A stretch of DNA of 64,000 nt from the NCBI GenBank assembly GCA_949987705.1, contig OX465283.1, forward strand, positions 157,433,850-157,497,849, read 5' to 3'. This document shows, in pieces, positions 1 through 10,079 of this stretch. The position numbers were made by a program, and so were the translations under genes. This stretch comes from Thereva unica (taxonomy: Eukaryota > Arthropoda > Insecta > Diptera > Therevidae). Position 1 is the stretch's first letter. The number at the start of each line of letters is the position of its first letter. Under the pieces are notes generated by a model, which had not been told where the DNA came from, made no database searches, and worked only from the letters and a program-made list of their open reading frames with translations.

Positions 1-900
1 TGGAAATACACTCACAAAAAAAAAGACAAAATCACTAAATTCATTTAATTTTTCTTTCTTCTCATTTGAGATGATTTCAAGCACTTCCCCGTCCGCGTCG
101 CCCGCACCGCTAGCCCGCGTTGAGTCAGAGTCAGAATCACCAAAGAATCATAAAAATCGATTTTTATTCAATTTCTTCGTTCAGTATTTAATTTCGATAG
201 AGACTCTCGAAGGGGGTTCGCCTTCACATATCACCTTTATCCTGGCACGAGGTGCGTGATTTCTTCAAATTTTTATTTTCGTTAATTTGTTGAAGCGAAA
301 CTTTTTTCGTCTTGGGTTGGCCTTAAGTGCTTTGCGAGAATCTTGCAAGTCCGCGATATGCTGGGCGGAATATATGGGATTCGCGGGACATTTTTAAGGT
401 GAATTAATATTATCCTTGCAGCAAATGGACACTTTGGATGAAATTGAAATTTTATTTTTCGGTTTACTGATGGCAAGACGAAAATTTTAATACATTTTAT
501 ATGTTTTGAGAAAGTGCTTTCCGACAAGATTTAATTAAAATGAAGTTGTTTTGTACAAATTTCGAATTGCAACATTTTATTTATCTTGCCGAATTATCAA
601 TGTCATTGGCTTTTATGCATAAGTGAACAATTTGAAAACAACCTACAGCTTCGCACGGATTCTCAAACGAAAGTGTGGTGCTCGAAAATTTTATGCAAAA
701 TTACAATATTTTTTTCAAATTGGGCTGAAATAAATTATTTTTGGCTGATAATATGTAGACCTATTAAATCATATTTTCAACAAAAACCTGAACAAAATTA
801 CTTACTTTCAATTTTATTTCGCGGTTCATTCGGTGCTGTTATTGGACATGAACCGGCACCGGCTGCCAACATCTAGGGCACTTCACAGCATCGCATTTCG
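1..900. other. AT-rich sequence with no recognisable feature
   Basis: No coding signature, tRNA or transposon end was recognised here. The open frames are short (up to 96 codons), overlap on both strands and have ordinary low-information composition. I read the block as intergenic or intronic. Confidence 0.4.
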
Positions 901-904
901 GTAT

Positions 905-1135
905 TGAAATGACATCCAGTATTTTTAAAAGTATTGTCTGTCTGTATGTCTGTTTGTCTGAGCTAATCTCGGAAACGGCTAATCCGATTGCAATGGGATT
1001 TTCACTGGAAGTTTCAGTATTTTCGCGGAATTTATTTGACTCGGATCCGACTATCGGGACCGATTATCGGTTACGACTATCGTGTCCGATAACCAGATTA
1101 GACCGAAAACTTGAACCGATAGTCGAGGGAAAGCT
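905..1135 (-). repeat. Interspersed repeat with GATAGTCGG hairpins
   Basis: The block starts with a GTCTGTCTGTATGTCTG run, followed by the phrase CTAATCTCGGAAACGGCTAA, then several copies of CCGACTATCGG and CCGATAGTCG that can pair with each other. The same phrases appear on the opposite strand at 26.72-27.18 kb and again near 27.36 and 28.55 kb. It is therefore one member of a dispersed non-coding repeat family. No transposase is present. Confidence 0.6.
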
Positions 1136-1204
1136 TTTTTTACCATTCCAATTGTAGGCATAAGTCAGTGGTTGGCAAACTCATTAGTCAACAGAGCCGA
1201 TTTT

Positions 1205-1650
1205 TAAGCCAAGGTGAAAAGGTATCGTACCGAAGGTATGTTCACGTGCCTTACTCTGGTATGCGGTTCTGCCAAGGCGGATTTCAGGCAGTTTTCCTCG
1301 TGGGAACAGCTTGAACAAAAATTAAAAAATAACAATTAAAAAATTAAAAAAAAAGATGCACAGACGACCCGACACAGGAACGTGCAAGGACTAGGGCCAA
1401 GGACTACGAACCTTTCTCCCTCGTGGGAGTCTCAGCTTGGTCCCAGTGGGACAATCGCTAGCTCTGGCTTTGCGAGTACCAATCACAGTATTTCAAAGTC
1501 AGGCAACATAACCACAGGTGTGACAGGAGTCAGCAGCCACAGTGACTATGGCATATCTGAGAAACAGAGATCATGAGCGTCACAGCAAGAGGGTATAATC
1601 GCGTCCTCTTTGTTCTCGACAGAATTGCAGAGAATGAGGCCGTGAGTATG
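1205..1650 (+). repeat. Probable 5' part of a LINE (copy 1 of 2)
   Basis: The block begins near a phrase containing CTGGTATGCGG and TGCCAAGGCGGA. It continues with GGCTTTGCGAGTACCAA, CAGCCACAGTGAC and CTGAGAAACAGAGATCA. The same succession of phrases recurs on the plus strand at 16.85-17.26 kb. Because a DUF4780-type ORF1 follows about 300 bp downstream, I infer that this is the 5' region or N-terminal ORF1 of a non-LTR retrotransposon. The reading frame is broken by stops and short indels. Confidence 0.6.
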
Positions 1651-1905
1651 ATCTCGGAGAAGAGCAAAAACCAGCAAAGTAAAATTTCAAGTAGTCGTTG
1701 AGGAGTGGAAAGCCCTCCAGAAGACAAGAACAGAAGGAGCGACAACGTCTCGCACTAAATGGGGGAGATGCCGGGAAAATAGCTCAGCGCCTACAAATAA
1801 TGACCATAAGGAAAAAAGCTCTCAAGACCAACCATAGTCGAGGAAGTTTCTATTTCAGGAGTTCAACAATCAGGCTCAACAGGTAGCAGGCCAATAAGCG
1901 AAGTA

Positions 1906-2281
1906 GTGAAAGACCACCTTCTTGTGGCACTAACCGATGCCAATTCTAGACCCGTCAGGCTCCCGGACCTTCTCTGGGCCGACATCGAGGGCAAAATATC
2001 AAAAATGGTTATGTAGTTCGAGATGGGGCAAATTGCTCGAGTATCTTTGGCGCCACAACAGGGACATCTATATGGACAACTGGAAGGTGCTCAAGACCGA
2101 AGAACCCCAGCGAAATAGTAGAACCCCGGTACTGCTAATCAACGACGAGTACCTAGAGGGGCTCGAAAGACTTGACTATAAACTCCATTTTGGACTAAGG
2201 CAGGCATGGATAAACGTTTTCAAAACTAGTTCATCTAACGAAGAGGCTGACTACGATGAAGAGCTCAGTTGGATGAACTAA
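1906..2281 (+). pseudogene. LINE ORF1 fragment with DUF4780-like domain
   Basis: This is a decayed C-terminal part of a non-LTR retrotransposon ORF1. The first section (from 1906) reads HLLVALTDAN, like the beginning of DUF4780. After a frameshift the frame opening at 1937 (114 codons) gives DNWKVLKTEEP, then LLINDEYLEGL and LHFGLRQAWI, which match the usual tail of the domain: a tryptophan, a run of basic residues, then a hydrophobic segment with a Gly-Leu pair. DUF4780 occurs in ORF1 proteins of several insect LINEs, where an RNA-binding role is inferred but not shown. A related ORF1 lies on the minus strand at 47.7-48.4 kb. The call rests on motif reading only. Confidence 0.65.
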
Positions 2282-3095
2282 CAGTCAGCAGTAGTCGGGC
2301 TGTACCACCCTCCGGCTGCATGAAGCTTGTTGCTGGTTCGAGAAGACCTATGGAAGATGGTATCAGGACCTACCGACTAGATGGTCGCAAAATTGAATTT
2401 CGGCAGATAAGATTTCCAACACCAATCAAAATTGAGTTGAAAGATTTCCAACCTGACAAGGTTCATGACGTTACACAGACGGATCCAAATTAGAGTCGGG
2501 TGTTGGAGCGAGAGGGGTTTTCCCATCAATTGCAAAAAAAGCTTCCGCCTGCCTAATTTAGCCAGCGATTTCCAGGCAGAACTTCTGGCAAATTTTCATA
2601 CCTTCCCAGCAATGCAGTCAAATCAAATCCCAGGTGGGTTCAGAACGAAGCGTGTGATGGCGTAGCTGCGGCCAAAAGACAAATAAAACCACCAGCCTAC
2701 TATGGTTAAGACGTGCTGAATGAAACTCTGAAGAAATAATGCTAGCCCAGATGTTCAATAGCAGACTAACAGAATGAAGAATGGAAGGATGGTCCAAAAA
2801 TGGATGGATGGATAACATGCTAAAATTTATACGTGCTAGAATATAGTAATTGGTACCTATAAAAAACTGGAGAGAACTGGCGACACATAAGAGACAGCTA
2901 AAAGAGATGACTTCAAGAGGTCCGAGTTTTACAAGAACTATAGATCCAATTAAGAAGAAGAAGGCGTCATTGCATGATTCTTTTTCGAAGACGATACTGG
3001 TAACTGGCACCCTACTACCCAAATGTTACTGGCGTGAATACATTCTGCGAAATGGTCTTTCCTCTCTCTATTTTCTCCCACCTTTAGGGTAAGCA
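2282..3095 (+). pseudogene. Degenerate continuation of the LINE (possible ORF2 debris)
   Basis: The sequence downstream of the DUF4780 fragment has several short frames in different phases. One near 2570 reads FQAELLANF, resembling the FQAE motif at the start of LINE RNase H domains and similar to FQMELLANL (with V before it) at 54.0 kb. Another near 2850 has a basic stretch like the linker between EN and RT. The order is not that of an intact ORF2, so it may be a scrambled or heavily deleted copy. Assignment is tentative. Confidence 0.3.
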
Positions 3096-4150
3096 GAAGC
3101 ATATTGTGTATGTTAAGTTTACACGTCGCAGTTTCTGATGAACATGTTACTACACTACCCTCTAGTCCTTTCTATAATTTTCTCGTAAAAAGCCGGTTCT
3201 ACTGCTGCTTTTTTTTTATGTGGCAGTGTTAAGCTCAGGAGTCACCCTTTGTACTACTAGTCCGGCTGCTGAAGGAATACTAGTGTAGAATGAAAGAACC
3301 ATCTTCAATGCAAAGGGGTAGCCCTGGTCTACTAGCTAGAGAACTAGTCTCTCTTAATCAAACGGATCTTATGGATTTCAAAGACATGTGGTTCCAAAGG
3401 ATGGTACCAGCCGAGGAGGGATTCTTGTTGGGACATGCTTCATGTAGTTAACTATTTAATATTGAAGCTAATTACTTGACCCAGTTTTCAATTTTTATGC
3501 CCCAATTTAGTAACTCCCAGAATCCTCATTATTGGTCCAAGTTTCAAATCAAAAAAGACTTCTCTGACCCCGTTCCCTTAGATTATTCCTGATCAAGGTT
3601 TTCTATCTTTATATACCTAACCTAAAACTACGTACAAAAGAAAACTCCGTTCATCCCCCCCCACCACACACAGAATATTAATTAAGACTCAACAATGAAT
3701 CCCGACATGCCCTGATCACGTTCTAGATTACGTCTCGTTGTCAATGGATTACAAAAGTGTAAACGTGCGAATGTATCATAAATTTAATAAATCTCGGGAA
3801 TTAAATGTCAGAAGGACTCGTTTTTATGGAAAATATTACACACGCTTGAAAATACGCGAATCCTTTTCACAGGCTACTTCATCAGCGAACTGGAACAAAG
3901 CTAGCAAGGCAGAAGCAATCTATGCGCCTCGCTGGGCTAATGCTGCAGGATCAGGAGCACATTTTAATGGCAATGGGTGCTTTGTAATATATCAAGTGAA
4001 ATGTTCTTTAATTGCAAGGAGAATTACTGTGGAAGGATATTCAGGCAGACGGGATTCTCATCAAACAGTAATAATTTAAAGGAGTGGTCTAGTTTTGCGA
4101 CTGGGGCTTGGTGTGCTCTTATTACTTGCATCGTCAGTATATACATAGCT
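3096..4150. other. Unassigned sequence with one dispersed phrase
   Basis: The only structure noticed is a phrase near 3230-3262 containing TCACCCTTTGTAC followed by a CCAGTC-like stretch. It recurs at about 56260-56292 on the same strand, which suggests a dispersed repeat. An open frame of 113 codons at 3738-4079 encodes a basic peptide that I do not recognise. Confidence 0.3.
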
Positions 4151-4597
4151 GCGTTCCTTTTCTGCTAATTTTTACTATTTTTTACACTTGCGTACTAGCA
4201 ACTACACTTGCTCTTATAACCGAGTAGAAAGCTCTTGCAATTACGCAATTGAAATCCGCTAGGGGAAAGCGGCCATTTCGAGTCTATTGTGAATTATTTT
4301 CCCTTACGCCATTACCCGCTAGATGGCTTTTATTTGTGTCGAGCTGATTTGCTCATATAAAAACGTCCATAAATAAAACTTCAGTCGTATAATTATCAAA
4401 AATTATTATCTTTCGTTTTACTTTAGAAATTATCGCATTAATTTCCCCATTGTGTCACAAATTCTTCTTTTAAGAATTTTTTATTTGTAAAGTTTAAAGT
4501 AACGTCAAAAATTTCAAGTGAGCTTTTACTCAAATCAGAAAATTTTGCGTTCCTTTTCTGCTCTGCTCACAAGTACTAAATAGTAGAAAAGGAACGC
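4151..4597. mobile_element. MITE with GCGTTCCTTTTCT terminal inverted repeats
   Basis: The left end reads GCGTTCCTTTTCTGCTA and the right end reads TAGTAGAAAAGGAACGC, an inverted repeat of 17 bases with one mismatch. AGCT lies directly outside both ends, so it is either a 4-bp target duplication or part of the inverted repeat. If AGCT belongs to the repeat, CAT flanks both sides. A third copy of the end, GCGTTCCTTTTCTGCT at 4547, pairs with the right terminus to form a subterminal hairpin. There is no coding capacity. Confidence 0.75.
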
Positions 4598-4601
4598 AGC
4601 T

Positions 4602-5570
4602 CATATATGCCGGACGTCGTCGTCAGTAAGGTAAATGTAAATTGATTCACGGATCACTTGATTTGCTCCCTTTTGTCAAAGGGATACATCCTGTATTTAA
4701 ATCCTGAGAAGTTGAAACTATTTGCCCAGGAGCACATCTGCGGTAGTTGATTTGTTTTGAATTGTGGTGGCTCTGGACTCGTAATAGATTCATTTAGTGC
4801 CGCCAGTGCTATTTGCCACTATAAGAGGATTTTCATAGCGTGGTTATACAGAGCTGCAGTTTTAATAGCGCTGATGTGGCGAACGTAGATTGGTTTATTT
4901 GCCTGGGGCAGCACCTGTCTCTTTAGACTCTCCTAATCGTCTTACTATTTGCTAGTATGTTTGCAGAGACTACTTATTGGTACCTTGTTTGGACGTGTTT
5001 AATTCAGTTCCATTTACGTTTCTGCTTCCTTCTAAAGGGAGATACGACTTTTTTTCACGAGTACTGTTGGAAGGGGTGTTTTGGGTCGTTTTTGTTTTGG
5101 GGCGATTTTACACTTTGGATTAATGACATTACTACCAGACATTGCATTATGACCTGAGCTGCATGGAGAACTGGTAGCACAAAGGGTAATACGTAAGCTT
5201 GGTTTTTTCACATAAAAACATTAGTTAATATGACGTTTTTCCCAAACGAAAATCAAACATATGTTTTTAATTATCTTTCAGCGAGGTATCGGATTCAAGA
5301 AGTATCGTGGCAGCAACTCCTACTTCAGCCTCTATTCTTCAGATTTGTAATTTGCACAGGATGAATTAGGACCAACCGAATTACTGCTTTTCTAGATTTT
5401 TCCACTTTCAAAAGTCTACGCAGTGCGCGGACGAGTAAGAGTTACTTAAATAAAGCCCAAATACACCAGGATGCATGCTTCTGAAGTATAAGTTTTTTTT
5501 AGACAAGAGGGGGACTAAAAATGCTCGAAACGACATACCACAAATTTCTAGCCATCTTATCAGATTTTTC
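4602..5570. other. Unassigned sequence
   Basis: I see no coding, RNA or transposon signature in this stretch. The longest frame is 66 codons and is not recognisable. Confidence 0.3.
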
Positions 5571-5571
5571 T

Positions 5572-5664
5572 AGAAAATTTGAAAAATTTGAAAAATTTGA
5601 AAAATTTGAAAAATTTGAAAAATTTGAAAAATTTGAAAAATTTGAAAAATTTGAAAAATTTGAA
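5572..5664. repeat. 9-bp tandem repeat (GAAAAATTT)n
   Basis: Nine exact units of GAAAAATTT run from 5581 to 5661, with one imperfect unit on each side. Because the unit is a multiple of three and lacks stops, both strands are open: one reads Phe-Glu-Lys repeats and the other Asn-Phe-Ser. The two frames of about 100 codons here are by-products of the repeat, not evidence for a gene. Confidence 0.95.
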
Positions 5665-5691
5665 AATGAAAATTTCCTTCGTACTTCGTTC

Positions 5692-6037
5692 GCTACACTA
5701 ATGCCGGATTCATCGTTGCGGATGATTCGCGCCGCACTCATGTGCGCGCATACTTTTTGTATGAAAAATTGTACCTTTCTCAATTTTGGGAAATTTTTGG
5801 GATTTTTTTTTCTCTCTCAAAAAAAGTTGAACCAACTTCAACTTTTGTGCGGCGGATTTTAAAAATTGTCAAAAAAATCATATGTTTTTGATGCAAATTG
5901 TCTGAAAAACAGTCAAATCATACAAAATGTGCGGCACACTATGACTACAACAATGAATCGAAGTTCAGCTGACTGTCTTTTTGGGAAATTTGTGCGACGC
6001 GACTCATCCGCAACGATGAATCCGGCATAATGCGCTT
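5692..6037. repeat. Long inverted repeat next to the 9-bp satellite
   Basis: The segment near 5697-5735 contains ATGCCGGATTCATCGTTGCG. Its reverse complement, CGCAACGATGAATCCGGCAT, is near 6010-6030. The pairing extends to about 40-45 bp with a few mismatches, with a spacer of about 260 bp. This looks like a small palindromic element or the ends of a MITE. No clear TSD was found. Confidence 0.7.
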
Positions 6038-6641
6038 GGTCTAATTTGTATTGAATGTGTTGAAGCTCCGCTGATAAACTGCGAAGCAAATGACTTAATG
6101 TGGAAATTCGAACGATTTCAGGAGATATCTGCAAAACTAATCAATGTAAAGGACCTGCCAGACATGACCGAAAAGGTAAAATGTTTTAAAACTCTACTGG
6201 AAATTCCGGGATGAATGTCAATTTCCAGAAACTGTAGGACGTAGGAACCAATTCCCCCCCCCCCCCCAAAAAAATGAAATTGATCTACCGATTATTATGA
6301 AATTTTCGATGAGTTTTTTGTTGACATTTCTGTCGTTTTATTTACAGAAATTAGGAAATGCATTACTCGATTTTCGGCTGCCACAGATTACAAATACTTT
6401 TGTAGCTTACATACATTCCCGAGTAGAAGCACACATAGTGAACAAATGCGCCTGCCACATGTGTATGCACGCTTTCGTTATAGGCAAGAAATTCTAAAAA
6501 TGCGCCCACCAGAGGTATGCACGCCTCTATTACAGATATTCGTGAGAGCCGCTTTACCAATTGGTCCCCCAACTAAGTACTAACCACATCGAATGCTGCT
6601 TGACCTACGAAATTGAACGAAAATCGGTCTGCTAAATGCAA

Positions 6642-6850
6642 TCCTTACTAATATTATAAATGCGAAAGTAACTCTGTCTGTCTGTCTGTATGTTACGCTT
6701 TCACGCCTAAACCGCTGGACCGATTTTGATGAAATTTGCAACAGACATAGTTTAGACCTTGGAGACGGACATAGGCTACTTTTTTTTGGAGAAAAAAGGG
6801 TTGAAGGGGGTGAAATGGGGTTCAATAAATTGTAAGGGGATTTTTTTTCT
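6642..6850 (+). mobile_element. Helitron-like 5' end
   Basis: The sequence starts TCCTTACTAATATTATAAAT directly after an A. It is followed by GCGAAAGTAAC, a CTGT microsatellite and the phrase CGCCTAAACCGCTGGACCG. Such TACTAATATTATAAA starts followed by a (TCTG)n run are common in arthropod genomes, and I associate them with Helitron-like elements from general knowledge. The A|TC boundary fits a Helitron 5' end. The 3' CTAG end was not found, so the extent is unknown. Confidence 0.45.
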
Positions 6851-6898
6851 TTACTTTTTTTCTATTGTATAAAAAGTAACTGACTGACAGACAACGCA

Positions 6899-7545
6899 CA
6901 ACCTAAACCGCTAGAGCTAAAGGGCTGAAATTTTTGACAGTGCATCTCTAGCGATTTTTCGAAATTCATCCCCTAAGGGGGTGAAATAGGGTCAACTCAA
7001 AACAGCTGGAGCTCTAAGGCTGAAATTTTGACAGTGCATCCCTATAATGACGTGGACATCCACTAAGAAGCGATTTTACGAAATTCATCCCCTTAAGGGG
7101 TGAAATGGGGTTTTTTCAAACCGCTAAATTTATAGGGCTGAAATTTTGACGGTGCATCCCTATAATGGCGTGGACATCCACTATAAAGCGATTTTTCGAA
7201 ATTCATCCCCTAGGGGGGTGGAATGGGGTTAACCCACACCGCTGAAGCTGAAGGGCTTTAATTTTGACCGTGCATCCCTATAATGACGTGGACATTCACT
7301 AAGAAGCGATTTTACGAAATTCATCCCCTAATGCAGTGAGATGGGGTTACCAAACTACTGGAGCTATAGGGCTGAAATTTCGACAGTGCATCCCTATAAT
7401 GACGTGGACATCCACTAAGAGGCGATTACTCAAAATTCATCCCCTAAGGGAGTGAAATGGGGTTAACCCAAACCTCTGAAGCTGAAGGGCTGAAATTTTG
7501 ACAGTGCATCCCTATAATCACGTAGAAATGAATGACTCGAAATTC
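6899..7545. repeat. Tandem array of 117-bp units
   Basis: About five and a half copies of a 116-118 bp unit start near 6899, 7004, 7121, 7239, 7355 and 7473. Each contains GGGCTGAAATTTTGACAGTG, then CATCCCTATAATGACGTGG and ATTCATCCCCTAAGG, ending in GTGAAATGGGGTTAACCCA. The first unit lacks the central CTATAATGACGTGG segment. The array directly follows a Helitron-like 5' end, and internal tandem arrays are typical of such elements. Confidence 0.9.
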
Positions 7546-7549
7546 ACTT

Positions 7550-8270
7550 TATTTAATATTCATTTGTGATTGCTTCATAATTTCTTGCACCCACGTAAAT
7601 AGGCGAACAAACTTAACGAAAGTTCGTCAAAACCTAAAATGTCACTTCTCTTGATGACATAAACATGCCAATCTCTGCTTCAAAACTTGCAGATTTGTTG
7701 AGCAGAGGTGATATATGCAGCAATTTGTTTACCATATTTATTAAAAAAATGCACTATAATAAACCCTTTTAGGGATAATAACAGCTGACTTTTTTGTTTT
7801 TTTTTTTGGAAGGAAAACATTGCACATAATAAACAGTTTTTATTTAAAGGCGTTGCAAGGCACGCGGGTTTTATGCTTATCGCACAGAACTTTGTACATA
7901 TTTCTCTCTGTCTGGAATTTACGGTCATGCTAGAGAAAAGCATACAAAATCGAAAGCCAAATATTCATATGAGTAAAGAATCGAGTACTGATTCCGAATC
8001 CCTAATTTCATTCCAGTAATTCTGCCGTTGATTCAGTCTTCGATCCACCTTTCGATAGGATAATCAGCGGTTCCTCGACAAATTCATACCATATCCTCTA
8101 CGTCGTAAAAGCCCACACTGTCGATACTTATGTAGATTCACCGCTTCCTCTCTTTCGATGTTTATATGTATTGTTGCTCGGCCATTTTTTCCACGTCCGG
8201 GTGGGTCTATGTCAATTCTAATATGAAAGCGTTAGCCTTTTTTTCGTATGCCAATTCGTTGCCGAGTTAT
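7550..8270. other. Unassigned AT-rich sequence
   Basis: No recognisable gene or repeat end is visible. Short poly-T and poly-A runs are present. The block may be the remainder of the Helitron-like element, but no 3' end could be recognised. Confidence 0.3.
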
Positions 8271-8675
8271 CTATCCGGTTTTTACTTCTTGTATTTCCAT
8301 AACATAGGCGTCCAGTAGACTATAGGTTTTGATGTCAGTTTTGTCACAGACGCTCCTATGACTGGGGGGAAACCTAACGTCTACATTGATGACTGATGTG
8401 ATTCTCTGTATATTTTGATTTCCATCAAACATGACTGATGGAATTGATTGACGCTTACATAAACGTGTAATGGGCGCCTTAGGGTTTTCGTAGTTGTTGA
8501 TTGTTAGACCATAGATCCTTATTCTAGTGGAGGGGCTGTCTCCTATTCGGCACCTAGCCCGAGTCAACTCTTTTGAAGAGCTTGGTACTATGAGTTTAAC
8601 TTTGCCGTTCAGGGCGCCCATATGTACTTTTCTCAAGTTGTTGTGTTTCTCGACATCCAGGTCTTCGACTTTCAC
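8271..8675 (-). CDS. Unrecognised open frame, possibly retroelement-derived
   Basis: A minus-strand frame of 134 codons opens at a GTG. The first ATG is at codon 19, leaving about 116 codons. The peptide is mixed and soluble-looking (GALNGKVKLIVPSSS; DSPSTRIRIYGLTI), with no signal peptide, membrane segment or obvious repeat. The stretch ending IRIYGL is faintly like the region around aspartic proteases of BEL/Pao elements, but the catalytic Asp-Ser/Thr-Gly is missing, so I do not claim it. It could be a fragment of an old element or a chance frame. Confidence 0.2.
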   Translation of the reverse strand: MKVEDLDVEKHNNLRKVHMGALNGKVKLIVPSSSKELTRARCRIGDSPSTRIRIYGLTINNYENPKAPITRLCKRQSIPSVMFDGNQNIQRITSVINVDVRFPPSHRSVCDKTDIKTYSLLDAYVMEIQEVKTG

Positions 8676-8804
8676 CCTTCTTCTTGGTTAACATCCTTGG
8701 GGCCGGTAATGGCGGAATTGGTAAATCAATATTCCAACTAATCCCTGTAGTGGAGTCGGATAAGCATCAAATTTTAGTGAAAAACGAATTGTTTCCAGTC
8801 TCTA

Positions 8805-8832
8805 TTTTTTTTTTTTTTTTTTTTTTTTTTTG
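8805..8832 (+). repeat. Poly-T run
   Basis: A run of about 28 thymines. On the minus strand it is a poly-A that could be the tail of a retrotransposed sequence lying on the minus strand at higher coordinates or a simple slippage tract. No target duplication was identified. Confidence 0.6.
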
Positions 8833-9246
8833 GAACAGGTTGGTTACATCGAAAGAGAATATTCTCAACGTAAATTTTGGTACTCTCATGAGATAGTATT
8901 TGTTCTCGTGAAAAGCTGGGGGTTGGTTTCGATTTAAAGAGAGGGTTGATTTTAAGCTCAAAAAATAGCTTACAGTAAGGACTACTTCTATACAAAAATT
9001 GGCGGGATGTTTTCTCAAGCAAATTAGAAATGTTCAAATTCAGTAATAAGGGTGGTCCTGAGGGTAGGTTCCGATCCAGCTGGAGGGTTGATTTTTTTTT
9101 ATTAATTTCGCCTTGCTCAAGTTAGTAAAAAGGGCCATCTATATAAAAACACAAAAACCTGCAGAGTAATTTCACAAAACAATAATAAGGGAACGCATGG
9201 GAACAATTGTTCTTTCCAACATGTTGTAACGGTATCTAATTGAATA

Positions 9247-10068
9247 CCCCTATTCCACACATTACTCAGTGTGACTGAGGGATGAAGACTTGAGGCATTC
9301 GTTTGACAGGTCGTGGACTGCAGGTGACCTCATGATTCTCTAAACACGAGGGCGGTCCGATAAGTACTTAGCCCACAAAAGAAAATTTTGGAAGAGCTGC
9401 GTTTTATTTCTCAACATAGTCTCCTTTAAGCTAGTAGACCTCCGTGGCGGTGATAAACTTCTCATTCGACTAAAAGTTCTGCCCGGATAGTGACTTTTTT
9501 AAGTTTGGAAACAAAAAGAAGTCGTACGGGGCTAAATCTGGAGAATATGCTGGATAGGGCAGTAGTTCGTAGCCTAATTCGACAAATTTGGTCGTGGCGA
9601 TGGCGGAGGTGTGAGCTATTTTTCTAAAATTCCTGGACGGAAGCCGGCGTTCTACATGCGATAAAAAAAAAACTGCGAGTTCGATTCAGCTGAAATTTTG
9701 ACTGTAGCCGTCTACGAGAATGTCCTACAAGAAAGTAAATTTCTCTTGCGATATGGGCGCCATCGAGCGGTGAGGCTAACTATTTAACGGATTGCTCTCG
9801 TATACAGGCGAAGACGACACTTTAGCGTAGAAGGCTGTGAATTCAAGTGCAAAAAGTTCATGTTCTCAACGAAATTTTCAATCTGAATAAATGTTTAGAT
9901 CTTCAGGCAAGGACTGACGATAAATGCCCACATACACAAAGATGTCAGTTTTCATGAACTTAAGGCCGCTTCCAGTTGACGGCCGGTGAGTACGTGGTTA
10001 TATTTGGCCTCAAGGCAAGAAAACTTCAGGCCACGGCCTGCCGGCGGCCTGTATGTGAATGAAGGCCT
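9247..10068 (+). mobile_element. MITE-A copy interrupted by a mariner
   Basis: This is one of five copies in the window of a GC-rich non-autonomous element, here called MITE-A. The left part has GACTGAGGGATGAAGACTTG and GACAGGTCGTGGACTGCAGG. The right part has GATCTTCAGGCAAGGACTGA and ends CCTGCCGGCGGCCTGTATGT. A deleted mariner (9347-9800) sits between the two halves. In the uninterrupted copy at 25.25 kb the same phrases are contiguous. There is no coding capacity, and the superfamily is unknown because no TSD was found. Confidence 0.8.
9347..9800 (-). mobile_element. Internally deleted mariner (Tc1/mariner) element
   Basis: The left terminus CGAGGGCGGTCCGATAAGTA and the right terminus (reverse complement of ACTATTTAACGGATTGCTCTCG) are imperfect inverted repeats typical of mariner. 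TA follows the right end. The left flank is CA, so one TSD copy has mutated. Between them, 9350-9615 on the minus strand encodes the transposase C-terminus: AHTSAIATTKFVEL, PAYSPDLAPYDFFLFPNLKK with the third catalytic Asp, then SNEKFITATEVY and GDYVEK. Stops occur in the frame and the N-terminal and central parts are missing. The element lies inside a MITE-A copy. Confidence 0.88.
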
Positions 10069-10079
10069 TTTTTCTTTTC

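Noticed and set aside
5499..5862. Two overlapping frames of 94 and 113 codons on opposite strands
   Set aside because: Both are created by the stop-free 9-bp tandem repeat and do not indicate a gene.
8271..8675. Aspartic protease of a BEL/Pao element
   Set aside because: Only a vague resemblance near IRIYGL was seen, and the catalytic Asp-Ser/Thr-Gly is absent.
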